Assembly: GCA_002254565.1 (NCBI GenBank)
Contig: NJEG01000002.1
Span: 1-47,512, forward strand
Reading direction: 5' to 3'
Length of the DNA stretch: 47,512 nt
Source: Candidatus Altarchaeales archaeon ex4484_2
GTDB lineage: Archaea > Altiarchaeota > Altiarchaeia > IMC4 > QMZM01
Part shown: one piece after another, positions 31,506-39,722 of the stretch
Numbering within the stretch: position 1 is the stretch's first letter
How the letters are laid out: each line of letters begins with the position of its first letter
Program-made: the position numbers and the translations under genes
The notes under the pieces: model-generated
The model's database searches: none
Told to the model about the DNA's origin: nothing
The model's input: only the letters and a program-made list of their open reading frames with translations

Positions 31506-32825
31506 ATGTACTGGAACAAGAAGGCTGAAACACTGAAACCTAGGGAATTAATAAAGCTTCAGGGGAAGAGGCTGAGACAGGTTACTAAATATGTCTACCG
31601 GAACTCAGGCTTCTACAAGAAAAAATTCAGGGAACTGGGTTTGAAACCCGATGACATCAGGGGTGTGGAGGATTTAGGCAAGCTTCCTTTCACAAGGAAG
31701 AGCGATCTAAGGGATAACTATCCATATGGTTTGTTTTGCACCGGCCTTGAGAATATTGTAAGAGTGCACGCCTCATCTGGTACAACAGGCAAGCCCACGG
31801 TTGTGGGCTATACCGGGAACGACATAGGGCTCTGGACTGAGGTGATGGCCCGCTCTATTATGGCAACAGGAAGCACACGGAAGGATGTGTTGCATGTAGC
31901 ATACGGTTACGGGTTGTTTACCGGGGGGCTGGGGCTGCATTATGGAGGTGAGAGGGTAGGGTGCACTGTTATACCGGCTTCGGGCGGGAATACCGCCAGA
32001 CAGCTTCTGCTGATGCAGGACCTGGGCTCTACTGTGTTAGCCTGCACACCATCTTATGCCGTATATCTGGCTGAATACGCTGAAAGGGAGGATGTAGATC
32101 CTAGGGAAGACCTTAGGTTGAGGGTGGGAATCTTCGGGGCTGAGCCGTGGAGCGAACCCATGCGTAGGAGGGTGGAGGATGCCCTGGACCTGAAGGCCTA
32201 CGACATCTACGGGCTCTCCGAAATAGTTGGGCCGGGGGTAGCGCAGGAATGTGAGGAGCAGTGCGGTGCTCATATATGGTCTGATCACTTTTTGCCTGAG
32301 GTCATTGACCCGGAAACAGGCGAGCAACTGGGGGAGGGGGAAGAGGGTGAGCTGGTGTTAACCACATTAACCAAGGAGGGTATTCCTTTGTTAAGGTACA
32401 GGACAGGGGACAGAACAATACTGGAGTACGATAAGTGCGCCTGCGGCAGAACCCATCCCAGGATGATTAAGGTCAGGGGTAGAACAGATGATATGTTAAT
32501 TATCAGGGGAGTTAATGTATTCCCCTCTCAGATAGAGCATGTGTTGCTTAAAATCCCGGAGGTGGGCTCACACTATATTCTGGTGGTTGAGAAAAGGGGC
32601 CCGCTTGATGTTTTAACCGTCAGGGTGGAGGTAACACAGGATAGTATAAGCGACAGGGTCAGGGACTTAATGAAACTTGAGGAGAGGATTAAGAGCAGCA
32701 TAAGCCATGCGTTGGGTGTTAACGTGAGCGTTGAGCTTGTGGAACCATTTACCCTGGAAAGGAGCAGGGGCAAGGCAGTCAGGTTAGCTGATTTGCGTAA
32801 TGAGGGAGGCAAGAAAAAAAAATGA
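31506..32825 (+). CDS. paaK: Phenylacetate-CoA ligase (paralogue 2)
   Basis: The 439 residues mirror paralogue 1: VRVHASSGTTGKPTVVGYT (about 88-105), YGYGLFTGGLGLHYGGERVG, YDIYGLSEIVGPGVAQECEE, LRYRTGDRT and IIRGVNVFPSQIEHVL. The ATG at 31506 gives MYWNKKAETLKP, which aligns with the start of paralogue 1, and AGGTGA (31492-31497) is 8 bp upstream; an earlier GTG is less likely. Two paralogues side by side suggest different aryl acid preferences (phenylacetate, hydroxyphenylacetate, indoleacetate). The gene overlaps the ACT protein by 4 bp. Confidence 0.93.
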   Translation: MYWNKKAETLKPRELIKLQGKRLRQVTKYVYRNSGFYKKKFRELGLKPDDIRGVEDLGKLPFTRKSDLRDNYPYGLFCTGLENIVRVHASSGTTGKPTVVGYTGNDIGLWTEVMARSIMATGSTRKDVLHVAYGYGLFTGGLGLHYGGERVGCTVIPASGGNTARQLLLMQDLGSTVLACTPSYAVYLAEYAEREDVDPREDLRLRVGIFGAEPWSEPMRRRVEDALDLKAYDIYGLSEIVGPGVAQECEEQCGAHIWSDHFLPEVIDPETGEQLGEGEEGELVLTTLTKEGIPLLRYRTGDRTILEYDKCACGRTHPRMIKVRGRTDDMLIIRGVNVFPSQIEHVLLKIPEVGSHYILVVEKRGPLDVLTVRVEVTQDSISDRVRDLMKLEERIKSSISHALGVNVSVELVEPFTLERSRGKAVRLADLRNEGGKKKK

Positions 32826-33250
32826 TTAAACAGTTATCTGTTTTCCTGGAAAACGAGCCAGGACGGCTGGTTAAGGTAACCCGGATTCTTGAGGATGCAG
32901 GAATAGATATCAGGGCTTTGACTGTTGCGGAAACAGCGGATTTTGGGATTCTGCGGCTTATAGTAAACGATCCTGGTAAAGCCCACAGGATTCTTAAGGA
33001 GAATAGTGTTGCTGTGGCATTGGACAGCGTTCTCGGGGTTGAGGTGGAGGATAAGCCTGGAGGGTTGAGAGCTATTGCGGAGATTCTCGCGGAGGGTGAA
33101 GTCAACATTGAATACGTTTATGCGTTTGTCACCAGAAGCCATGAGAAGGCCTTCGTTGTTTTAAGGGTTGATGACAGGGAGAGGGCTGTTAAGGTGTTGG
33201 GTTCCAGCAGTATCCGGTTGGTGGGGCAAGATGAAGTGTCAAATATATAA
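32822..33250 (+). CDS. Tandem ACT-domain protein
   Basis: The 142 residues are two ACT domains: 1-66 (LSVFLENEPGRLVKVTRILE, IRALTVAETADFGILRLIV) and 70-135 (GVEVEDKPGGLRAIAEILAE, IEYVYAFVTRSHEKAFVVLR). Stand-alone double-ACT proteins occur next to PaaK and Ior genes in several archaea and are taken to be amino-acid-responsive regulators of those enzymes. It begins within the paaK stop (ATGA), so they are translated together. The effector is probably an aromatic amino acid, from context only. Confidence 0.9.
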   Translation: MIKQLSVFLENEPGRLVKVTRILEDAGIDIRALTVAETADFGILRLIVNDPGKAHRILKENSVAVALDSVLGVEVEDKPGGLRAIAEILAEGEVNIEYVYAFVTRSHEKAFVVLRVDDRERAVKVLGSSSIRLVGQDEVSNI

Positions 33251-33287
33251 TACCTGATTTTTTGGTACTTTACCTATTTTTTAGGTA
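33251..33287. promoter_or_regulatory. Tandem palindromic operator candidate
   Basis: TACCTGATTTTTTGGTA (33251-33267) and TACCTATTTTTTAGGTA (33271-33287) are near-identical 17-bp palindromic sites with centres 20 bp apart, two helical turns. A third half-site TACC follows at 33291-33294. They lie 18-55 bp before the start of the small HTH gene, in position to control it; the poly-T within them may also serve as terminators for the upstream paaK-ACT transcript. Confidence 0.5.
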
Positions 33288-33305
33288 TTATACCAATATA
33301 TTCCT

Positions 33306-33545
33306 ATGGCTAAGGGGGAATTTCTTAGGGCTCAGATTGTAATGCTTAGGGGTTTGGGATACAACCAGAAGGAGATTTCAGGTAAACTGGGAGTCAGCCA
33401 GAGCACCGTAAGCTACACCCTAAGAGAGGTAAACCAGAAAGCAAGGGATGAGGGAGACGAACCAGCATATACCACCGTGATTGCCTCAGGATACGGTCCG
33501 GTGATAGTGAAGGCAGCTAAGATACTGTTCAGGGATAGATCTTAG
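33306..33545 (+). CDS. Small helix-turn-helix DNA-binding protein
   Basis: The 79 residues hold a clear helix-turn-helix: LGYNQKEISGKLGVSQSTVSYTLREVNQKA (about 17-46), similar to sigma-region-4/resolvase-type HTH motifs. The rest (EPAYTTVIASGYGPVIVKAAKILF) is a short tail that may dimerise. It follows the palindromes at 33251-33287 and is likely to bind them. It overlaps by 17 bp the 3' end of the amidohydrolase gene on the opposite strand. It may control the aryl-acid genes around it. Confidence 0.75.
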   Translation: MAKGEFLRAQIVMLRGLGYNQKEISGKLGVSQSTVSYTLREVNQKARDEGDEPAYTTVIASGYGPVIVKAAKILFRDRS

Positions 33546-34329
33546 ATAAGAAACTTTGGGGATTTTTCTCCAAAATAGTCTTCGCTTCCACCCCAAACAA
33601 TTCCCTAATCTTTGCTATGCCATCTTTAGGGTCCGCCCACGGGAAATCCGAGCCGAAGACAACCCTCTCAATCCCTATCTCATCCACCAGAGAGATAAAT
33701 AGGTCATCTGGGATGTTCCAGGGGATAAATGCGGTATCAAACCACACGTTACTGTAGTCTAGAACATGATGGAGGTCATTAAATGTCTTGTATCCCCCAA
33801 GGTGCGCTAAGAGTATGGTTAAGTCCGGGAATGAATCAAGCACCCGGGCGTAGTATCTGGGGTGCGCGTATAAAGGAGTTACGGGCTTTACTTCATCACC
33901 TATATGGAACACCAAAGCCATATCCAGTTCCAGGAGCTTCTCGTATATCCTAAAGAGCCTCTCATCATCCGGGTGAAAGCGCTGCGCGTTCGGCTGCAGC
34001 TTCAAACCCCTGACGCCGTTGTCATTAAGTCTCTCTATCTCATCCTCCCATTCATTGTAGTCTGGGTGTATGGAGCCGAAGCATAATAGATCCTGGGACT
34101 GGACACTAATGCACCAGGTGTTGGAGGAATACACATGCTCTTTCCTGTTGGCTATTGTCAGGAGAAGGGATTTCCCCACGCCCGAAGCTTTCATCGAATC
34201 CTGCAGGCCCTCGATTGTTGCCTCATGTATAGGCTTGACCCCGTAGACATCCACCATCCGGGGAATAAGCTTCCCTGCTACCTTAACTGGGTAGGCGTGC
34301 GTATGACAGTCTATTAACATCTCCCGCAT
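33529..34329 (-). CDS. Amidohydrolase family protein (amidohydro-rel/Amidohydrolase_2)
   Basis: The 266 residues show a metal-dependent TIM-barrel hydrolase of the Amidohydrolase_2 (ACMSD/resorcylate decarboxylase-like) group: IDCHTHAYP at the N-terminus, GLKLQPNAQRFHPDD, the metal His in LVFHIGDEV, LTILLAHLGG and the final aspartate in ERVVFGSDFPWADP. It may be a hydrolase or decarboxylase acting on aromatic or cyclic substrates; the substrate is unknown. The start chosen (34329) removes a non-conserved 21-residue extension; an ATG at 34320 is an alternative. It diverges from the DUF6125-like gene and shares an AT-rich promoter. Confidence 0.8.
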   Translation of the reverse strand: MREMLIDCHTHAYPVKVAGKLIPRMVDVYGVKPIHEATIEGLQDSMKASGVGKSLLLTIANRKEHVYSSNTWCISVQSQDLLCFGSIHPDYNEWEDEIERLNDNGVRGLKLQPNAQRFHPDDERLFRIYEKLLELDMALVFHIGDEVKPVTPLYAHPRYYARVLDSFPDLTILLAHLGGYKTFNDLHHVLDYSNVWFDTAFIPWNIPDDLFISLVDEIGIERVVFGSDFPWADPKDGIAKIRELFGVEAKTILEKNPQSFLSKIYP

Positions 34330-34357
34330 AAATATATAGTACATCACACACAAAAAA

Positions 34358-34822
34358 ATGTTCCCACCTGATGTGTTGAAGGAATACTTCAAGAAATCTT
34401 ATTTCGCGGTAGACGGGCTCTGGTTTATGAAAGTTGAAGAATTCGAAAAAGCCCTGGAAATCGACGAAAGTGTGTGGGGGATACAACCCAGGATACAGGC
34501 CCGGAGGGTGCGGGAGCTTCTCTCCATCAGGGGAGAGGGTATAAAGCCCCTTTTTAGTGCACTTAGGTTGAAGCTTGAGGCTGAAGACTACAGCTATCGC
34601 ATGGACCCGGAGAAGGGAATTCTTGAGATAAAAGAGTGCCCCTGGATCAGGTTGCTGGAGAAATCCGAGAGAGGGCATCTGAATGAGGGAGTGATTTGTT
34701 CATCTGAATTCAGTGCATGGGGCAGGGAATTTAATGTAGAGGGTTTCAGGTTAGATAGCAGGGGCTGCCTGGAGGGGGGGGCATTGCAGACTGCTTTTTT
34801 CATTGAAATCAGAATAGGTTAA
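34358..34822 (+). CDS. DUF6125-like protein
   Basis: The 154 residues resemble DUF6125 proteins, which relate to L-2-amino-thiazoline-4-carboxylic acid hydrolase-like domains: YFAVDGLWFMKVEEFEKALEIDESVWGIQPRIQARRVREL (about 15-54), then CPWIRLLEKSERGHL and a late cysteine (GVICSSEF). Family assignment is by remembered pattern, so medium confidence. A TATA-like AATATATAG lies about 25 bp before the ATG, which suggests an almost leaderless mRNA. It ends 1 bp before iorA, implying that it belongs to the same operon. Confidence 0.6.
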   Translation: MFPPDVLKEYFKKSYFAVDGLWFMKVEEFEKALEIDESVWGIQPRIQARRVRELLSIRGEGIKPLFSALRLKLEAEDYSYRMDPEKGILEIKECPWIRLLEKSERGHLNEGVICSSEFSAWGREFNVEGFRLDSRGCLEGGALQTAFFIEIRIG

Positions 34823-34823
34823 T

Positions 34824-36560
34824 ATGGGGAAGAAAGTTGTTTTATCAGGGAACGAATCCATAGCCAGGGGTGCATTAGAGTCGGGCATAACGCTTGCCAC
34901 AGGCTACCCGGGGACACCATCCACCGAGATACTGGAGTACATAGCCGCTAAAGCTGGGAGGGATGTGCACGCTGAGTGGGCAGTGAACGAGAAGGTTGCC
35001 CTGGAGACGGCTGTTGGAGCCTCCTACAGTGGTGTGAGAGCATTATGCTGTATGAAGCATGTTGGGGTGAATGTAGCAGCTGACCCCCTGGTTACTCTGG
35101 CCTACACTGGAGTCAGGGGAGGCCTGGTTCTGGTGGCAGCCGACGACCCTGGAATGCACTCCTCCCAGAATGAGCAGGATTCACGGTTCTATGCAAAATT
35201 CGCTAAAATACCGCTCCTGGAGCCCTCTGATGCAGGAGAGGCTAGGGATATGGTCAGGGATGCCTTTATTCTCTCAGAGAAAACAGGGCTGCCTGTTATG
35301 TTACGCACCCTAACAAGGGTTTCACACACAAGCGAGCCGGTAGAGTTTAGCCCAGTTAAGAAACAGAAAAAACCGAAACTGGATGTGAACAGAAGGGAGT
35401 GGGTTATGGTACCAGCCTATGCGAGAGTAAGGCATAAAATATTGAACCAGAAACAGGGGAAGCTGATTAAGTATTCAGAGGAATCAGGATATAATAACGT
35501 AGTAAAGGGTGGGGGTGAGCTGGGGGTTATAGCCTCGGGGGTGTGTTTCAGCTACGCCATGGAGTTCCACCAGGGAGATTATTCTGTGCTGAAGATTGGC
35601 TCCTATCCTTTGGGGGAAAAGCTTTTAAAGAACTTCCTGGAGGGTAAGAAGGAAATTTTGGTGTTGGAGGAGGGGGAGCCTTTTGTTGAAGACCAAGTAA
35701 GGTGCCTGCACCCTAACGTTAAGGGTAAGAGAACGGGTGATATTCCATTGGAGGGTGAGTTGACGCCGGAGATTGTTTCTCTGGCGTTGGGTAGGAAACA
35801 GGTGATAAACCAGGGGTCAGGCATTAAACTGCCCCAAAGACCTCCTGTGATGTGTCCTGGATGCCCGCATAGAGGCAGCTTTTATGCGCTTAAACAAAAC
35901 CAGCCCTTGATTGTTACAGGAGACATCGGCTGCTACACCCTGGGGGTGCAGAAGCCTCTTGAGGCACTGGACACCTGCCTCTGCATGGGAGCAAGTATTG
36001 GTAAAGCAGCGGGGATGAGCCATTCAGGAGCAGAGAGTGTGGCTGCTGTGATAGGTGAGTCAACCTTCCTTCACTCGGGGATTACATCCCTGATGAGCGC
36101 CGCCTACAACCAGGCTAACATTCTCGTGCTTATATTAGACAACAGCAGTGTTGCGATGACAGGACAGCAGCCCACACCAGCGACTGGAGTGAACATTAGG
36201 GGTGAGAGAACAAAGAAGATATCCATTGAGGAGGTATGCAGGTCATGTGGGGTGGATTCTGTGGATGTGATAAACCCTTACAGGGTCGGGGAGATGAAGG
36301 AACTCATAGGGAAGAGACTTGGACAGGATGGAGTCAGGGTTATAGTAGCAAGAGCGCCTTGTGTTATGCTGGGAGGTGTTTTTGGGGGGGACCGTTATGT
36401 TGTGGGAGACTGTAATGCCTGCAGGAAATGCTTGGAGCTGGGTTGCCCGGCAATCTCCTTTGACGAGAAAGAACACAGGGCAGCCATATCCCATTTATGT
36501 ATAGGGTGTGGTGTATGCGCCCAAATATGCCCCTTTGATGCGATAAAAAAAACGAAATGA
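34824..36560 (+). CDS. iorA: Indolepyruvate ferredoxin oxidoreductase, alpha subunit
   Basis: The 578 residues are typical of IorA. The N-terminal pyrimidine-binding part has GITLATGYPGTPSTEILEYI and ALCCMKHVGVNVAADPLVTL. The TPP-binding part has MCPGCPHRGSFYAL, VTGDIGCYTLG, CLCMGASIGKAAGM and ILVLILDNSSVAMTGQQPTP. The C-terminus holds two 4Fe-4S motifs, CNACRKCLELGCP and CIGCGVCAQICP. It oxidatively decarboxylates aryl pyruvates to aryl-CoA with ferredoxin, or does the reverse. It overlaps iorB by 4 bp. Confidence 0.96.
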   Translation: MGKKVVLSGNESIARGALESGITLATGYPGTPSTEILEYIAAKAGRDVHAEWAVNEKVALETAVGASYSGVRALCCMKHVGVNVAADPLVTLAYTGVRGGLVLVAADDPGMHSSQNEQDSRFYAKFAKIPLLEPSDAGEARDMVRDAFILSEKTGLPVMLRTLTRVSHTSEPVEFSPVKKQKKPKLDVNRREWVMVPAYARVRHKILNQKQGKLIKYSEESGYNNVVKGGGELGVIASGVCFSYAMEFHQGDYSVLKIGSYPLGEKLLKNFLEGKKEILVLEEGEPFVEDQVRCLHPNVKGKRTGDIPLEGELTPEIVSLALGRKQVINQGSGIKLPQRPPVMCPGCPHRGSFYALKQNQPLIVTGDIGCYTLGVQKPLEALDTCLCMGASIGKAAGMSHSGAESVAAVIGESTFLHSGITSLMSAAYNQANILVLILDNSSVAMTGQQPTPATGVNIRGERTKKISIEEVCRSCGVDSVDVINPYRVGEMKELIGKRLGQDGVRVIVARAPCVMLGGVFGGDRYVVGDCNACRKCLELGCPAISFDEKEHRAAISHLCIGCGVCAQICPFDAIKKTK

Positions 36561-37117
36561 TATCTGATATCCTGATTGTTGGCGTGGGAGGGCAGGGAAT
36601 AATACTAGCATCAGACATACTCTCTAATGCAGCCTTAAGGCAGGATCTGAATGTGAAGACAACGGAAACCCATGGGATGGCTCAGAGGGGAGGCTCTGTT
36701 GTAACACACGTAAGGTTAAGCAACTCAGACATATACAGCCCCCTGATACCTAAAGGCAATGTGGATGTGTTGATTGCCTTCGAGCCTCTTGAGGCCTTAA
36801 GGTACTTGGACTATGTCAGCAAGGAAACCTTTATTGTGGTTAACTCTAATCCGATAAAGATGCACGACTACCCCGATATGGACAGCATCCTTGAGGAGCT
36901 GGGAGGGAGAAACGCCTTGGTGGTGGATGCGCTTGAGTTAGCGGGGGAGGCAGGTAATGTCTTGACCCAGAATATTGTTTTGCTGGGTGCATCCTCAAGT
37001 CATCTTCCCCTGAAAAGAGAGATCTTGAAGGAGACGATTAAACAGATGGTTAAGAGAGCGGTGGACGAGAACCTGAAGGCATTCCAGCTGGGCGTTAAGG
37101 CTTGGAATGTTCCTTAA
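36557..37117 (+). CDS. iorB: Indolepyruvate ferredoxin oxidoreductase, beta subunit
   Basis: The 186 residues carry the gamma-type oxidoreductase pattern: ILIVGVGGQGIILASDILSN at the N-terminus, TTETHGMAQRGGSVVTHVRL (about 36-55), and VDVLIAFEPLEALRYLDYV. It pairs with IorA to form the working enzyme. Length is normal for the family, and the start overlaps iorA as ATGA. The C-terminal helix region (LKETIKQMVKRAVDENLKAF) is regular. Confidence 0.96.
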   Translation: MISDILIVGVGGQGIILASDILSNAALRQDLNVKTTETHGMAQRGGSVVTHVRLSNSDIYSPLIPKGNVDVLIAFEPLEALRYLDYVSKETFIVVNSNPIKMHDYPDMDSILEELGGRNALVVDALELAGEAGNVLTQNIVLLGASSSHLPLKREILKETIKQMVKRAVDENLKAFQLGVKAWNVP

Positions 37118-37206
37118 TCAATCTGTTTTTTCAACCTGTAGCATACGTACCCCCAATATCCTCAGCCTGGGAGGGGGTTTAAAAGGTTTCTATCTGAATA
37201 ATTTAC

Positions 37207-37746
37207 ATGAGGTCTGGTATTCTCTTGCTTTATTTTATGGTATCTTTTTTGGCTTCATTCTCTTCCGCAGCAGAGGTTGCCCTGGTGGTGACATTACCTA
37301 ACAACTACTCCTACATCAAATGCGTTAACATGCCAGGTAACGCGGACGGTTTTGATTTACTTAATAAGGCTGATATTGAGATAATGTGGGGATACGATAG
37401 CATTAGAGGGCATTACCCTGCCAGGATTCTGGGGTATGAATGCCCCCAAGACGGCTGTATACTCCATGTCTCCAGGGGAGAAGGCTGGGTCAGGGAGGAA
37501 GGCTTCGATCGTGGGTTGTCCTGCAGCCTGCACTATTGCGCACAGGAAGGTGATATTGCAGCACTTGGTTACGGGGGGACGCCGCCTGATTTTGAATTCA
37601 GGGAAATCTGCCGGGGGGAGGCGCCATCAACTGCTGGCGGCTTAACGGGTAATGTGGTTGCCTCAGGAATCGGCGACAATCAGATAATAGCAAGCCTGGT
37701 GTTGATTACCTTACTGGTTGTTTATTTTGTATACAGGTATTGGTGA
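37207..37746 (+). CDS. Secreted, C-terminally anchored protein (DUF4430-like core)
   Basis: The 179 residues start with a signal peptide (GILLLYFMVSFLASFSSA, cleavage near 22) and end with a single membrane span (about 158-176: IIASLVLITLLVVYFVYRYW). The core, DGFDLLNKADIEIMWGYDSI ... GEGWVREEGFDRGLSC ... GDIAALGYG, resembles DUF4430/transcobalamin-C-like domains (NALD..., W..., GD-I-W-Y pattern), but only loosely. Five cysteines could form disulfides. It overlaps purD only if a non-ATG start is used for purD. No function is assigned. Confidence 0.55.
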   Translation: MRSGILLLYFMVSFLASFSSAAEVALVVTLPNNYSYIKCVNMPGNADGFDLLNKADIEIMWGYDSIRGHYPARILGYECPQDGCILHVSRGEGWVREEGFDRGLSCSLHYCAQEGDIAALGYGGTPPDFEFREICRGEAPSTAGGLTGNVVASGIGDNQIIASLVLITLLVVYFVYRYW

Positions 37747-37754
37747 AACAAAAG

Positions 37755-39164
37755 ATGGCTGAAATAGGAGCATTGGTGGTGAGTTACGGCTCCAGGGGCG
37801 TAAGCTACATAGATGCCCTCCATAGGAGCGAGAGATACGATGTTGATTTATATATAGCGGACAAGCAGAGAAACCCCTTCAACATGGAGAGAGCCAGAAA
37901 ACATAGGGTTATACCGGATCTTGATGTGGGAGAGATAAAGAAGTTCGCTGCAGAGTTTAAGGAAAAAATAGATTTCGGGATTGTGGGCTCGGAGGGACCT
38001 ATAATCGAGGGGTTAAGGGGTATCATAGAGGAGGAACTTGGTATTCCTATGGTATGCCCCACCAGGGAGTATGCAATAGAGGAGAGCAAGCTTGAGCAGA
38101 GGCTTTTGATGGCAGAATGCTGTCCTGATGCGAACCCGGACTTCAGGGTATTTAAGAAGGAGGATTTTGGAAGCCAGGGAGAAGCGAAGAGGAAGCTCTA
38201 CAAGTGGCTGGATGAGATGGGTAACCAGGTAGCGGTCAAACCTGACAGGCCAGGATACGGTAAAGGCGTGGGTGTGTGGGGAGACCACTTTAATACGAGA
38301 GAGCAGTTGTGGGAGCACTTTCTCTCCATCTATGGGCACGACTCCGTTATCGTGGAAAAGAAAATCGACGGTGAGGAATCAAGCTTCCAGTGCTTCTGCG
38401 ACGGAAAGAAAATTGAGATTCTACCAGCTACAAGAGACTACAAGAGAGCGTTCGAGGGGGATGAAGGCCCCAACACCGGTGGGATGGGCTGCTACAAGGA
38501 TAAGGGAGACTATCTGCCTTTCATGTCCCAGAAGGCTAGGGATGAGGAGATAGGTAAGGTAAAAAAATTATTCAAGCACATTAGGGGAGATGGGAGAAAT
38601 GATGGCCTGCGGGGCATTCCACTGTATGTGGCATTCATTCATTCGGGTGAGGGGGCTAAGATTCTGGAAATCAACTCCAGGGGAGGGGACCCGGAGATAC
38701 AAACCATTATGCCTTTGATACAGGACGACTTCGTTGACCTGTGCCTCGGTATGATAGACGGCAACCTCAAACCAATAAACATCAGGGAGAAGGCCTCTGT
38801 GCTGGTATACAAGGTCCCTCCAAACTACGGGGGCTTCGAGGATAGGTTCCCAGAGAGAGTGAATAAAGCCGGCATAGGCACGGAATTAGACCTGAACGGG
38901 GCCTGGGAGCTTAAGAAGAAATACGGAAACGATTTATGGATTTATCCCGGCTCTATGGAGGTTGGAGGTGACGGCAGACTACATACACTGACCTCAAGGA
39001 CGGTCTGTTGCATAGGCGTGGGAGATAGCATAGAGGAGGCAAGAGATAAATCCATGGAGGCCATCGAGGGCATTAAGGGCGGAGCCCTCTGGTATAGAAG
39101 AGATATTGCCTCAGAAGAGCATATAGAAAATAGCATACAGCACATGAAGAACTTAAGGGGTTAA
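37755..39164 (+). CDS. purD: Phosphoribosylamine-glycine ligase
   Basis: The 469 residues have the PurD ATP-grasp pattern: IGALVVSYGSRGVSYIDAL, IVGSEGPIIEGLRGIIEEE, VAVKPDRPGYGKGVGVW (about 160-176), EESSFQCFCDGKKIEILPAT, DEGPNTGGMGCYKD, and the metal-binding ILEINSRGGDPEIQTIMPLI. It makes GAR, the second step of purine synthesis. The ATG at 37755 has GGTGA 8 bp upstream; upstream TTG/GTG codons would overlap the previous gene. The N-terminal nucleotide loop differs from the usual GGREHAL motif (GSRGVSY). It lies 5 kb from purSLQ. Confidence 0.93.
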   Translation: MAEIGALVVSYGSRGVSYIDALHRSERYDVDLYIADKQRNPFNMERARKHRVIPDLDVGEIKKFAAEFKEKIDFGIVGSEGPIIEGLRGIIEEELGIPMVCPTREYAIEESKLEQRLLMAECCPDANPDFRVFKKEDFGSQGEAKRKLYKWLDEMGNQVAVKPDRPGYGKGVGVWGDHFNTREQLWEHFLSIYGHDSVIVEKKIDGEESSFQCFCDGKKIEILPATRDYKRAFEGDEGPNTGGMGCYKDKGDYLPFMSQKARDEEIGKVKKLFKHIRGDGRNDGLRGIPLYVAFIHSGEGAKILEINSRGGDPEIQTIMPLIQDDFVDLCLGMIDGNLKPINIREKASVLVYKVPPNYGGFEDRFPERVNKAGIGTELDLNGAWELKKKYGNDLWIYPGSMEVGGDGRLHTLTSRTVCCIGVGDSIEEARDKSMEAIEGIKGGALWYRRDIASEEHIENSIQHMKNLRG

Positions 39165-39722
39165 AGAATTTCTCCTCCCCTTTACTAGGGGGAGTATGCC
39201 CCTGAATTCATCTGTTCCGGCCTTCTCTAGGAGCTCATAGATTAGCATTTCAGTGGATGCCACCACAGCACCTGCATTCTTTAAGCGCTCCACAGCAGTT
39301 TCACAGTCCCCTCTCCTATGAGATGAGACCGCATCAACTGCCAGATACACCTGGTAGTTGTTTACAATTAAATCCAGGGCAGATTGCATGACACAGATGT
39401 GGGCCTCTATACCGCACAAGATAATATGGGAGGGGGATGTTCCCTGGATGAGTTCCCTGAACCCATCATCTTGGTAGCAGCTGAAGTATTCTTTCACCAC
39501 AGGTTTATAAAGGCCGCATCTTTCGAGAACCTCTCTAATCTCCGCTACCGTGGCGCCGAGCTTCGCCTGCTCAGTCACCTGAACAGGTAAACCCAGGGCG
39601 CAGGCTACCTCAACCAGGGCCCTGATGTTTATTATAATCCTGTCTTTTTCATGGATGGAGTCTATGAGTTTATCCTGAACGTCCACAACCAAAAGCATTG
39701 ACTGCTCCCTTCCCAAAGTCAT
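39153..39722 (-). CDS. Isochorismatase-family hydrolase
   Basis: The 189 residues follow the cysteine-hydrolase (isochorismatase/nicotinamidase-like) pattern: MLLVVDVQDKLIDSI with the catalytic Asp at about 15, the lysine-containing middle region (PVVKEYFSCYQDDGFRELI), and the nucleophile in ILCGIEAHICVMQSALDLI (about 99-117). The motif GIEAHICV is characteristic. The substrate is not known. Its start overlaps the stop of the LarA-type gene by 4 bp, so they form an operon; its 3' end overlaps purD by 12 bp in the opposite direction. Confidence 0.87.
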   Translation of the reverse strand: MTLGREQSMLLVVDVQDKLIDSIHEKDRIIINIRALVEVACALGLPVQVTEQAKLGATVAEIREVLERCGLYKPVVKEYFSCYQDDGFRELIQGTSPSHIILCGIEAHICVMQSALDLIVNNYQVYLAVDAVSSHRRGDCETAVERLKNAGAVVASTEMLIYELLEKAGTDEFRGILPLVKGRRNSLTP

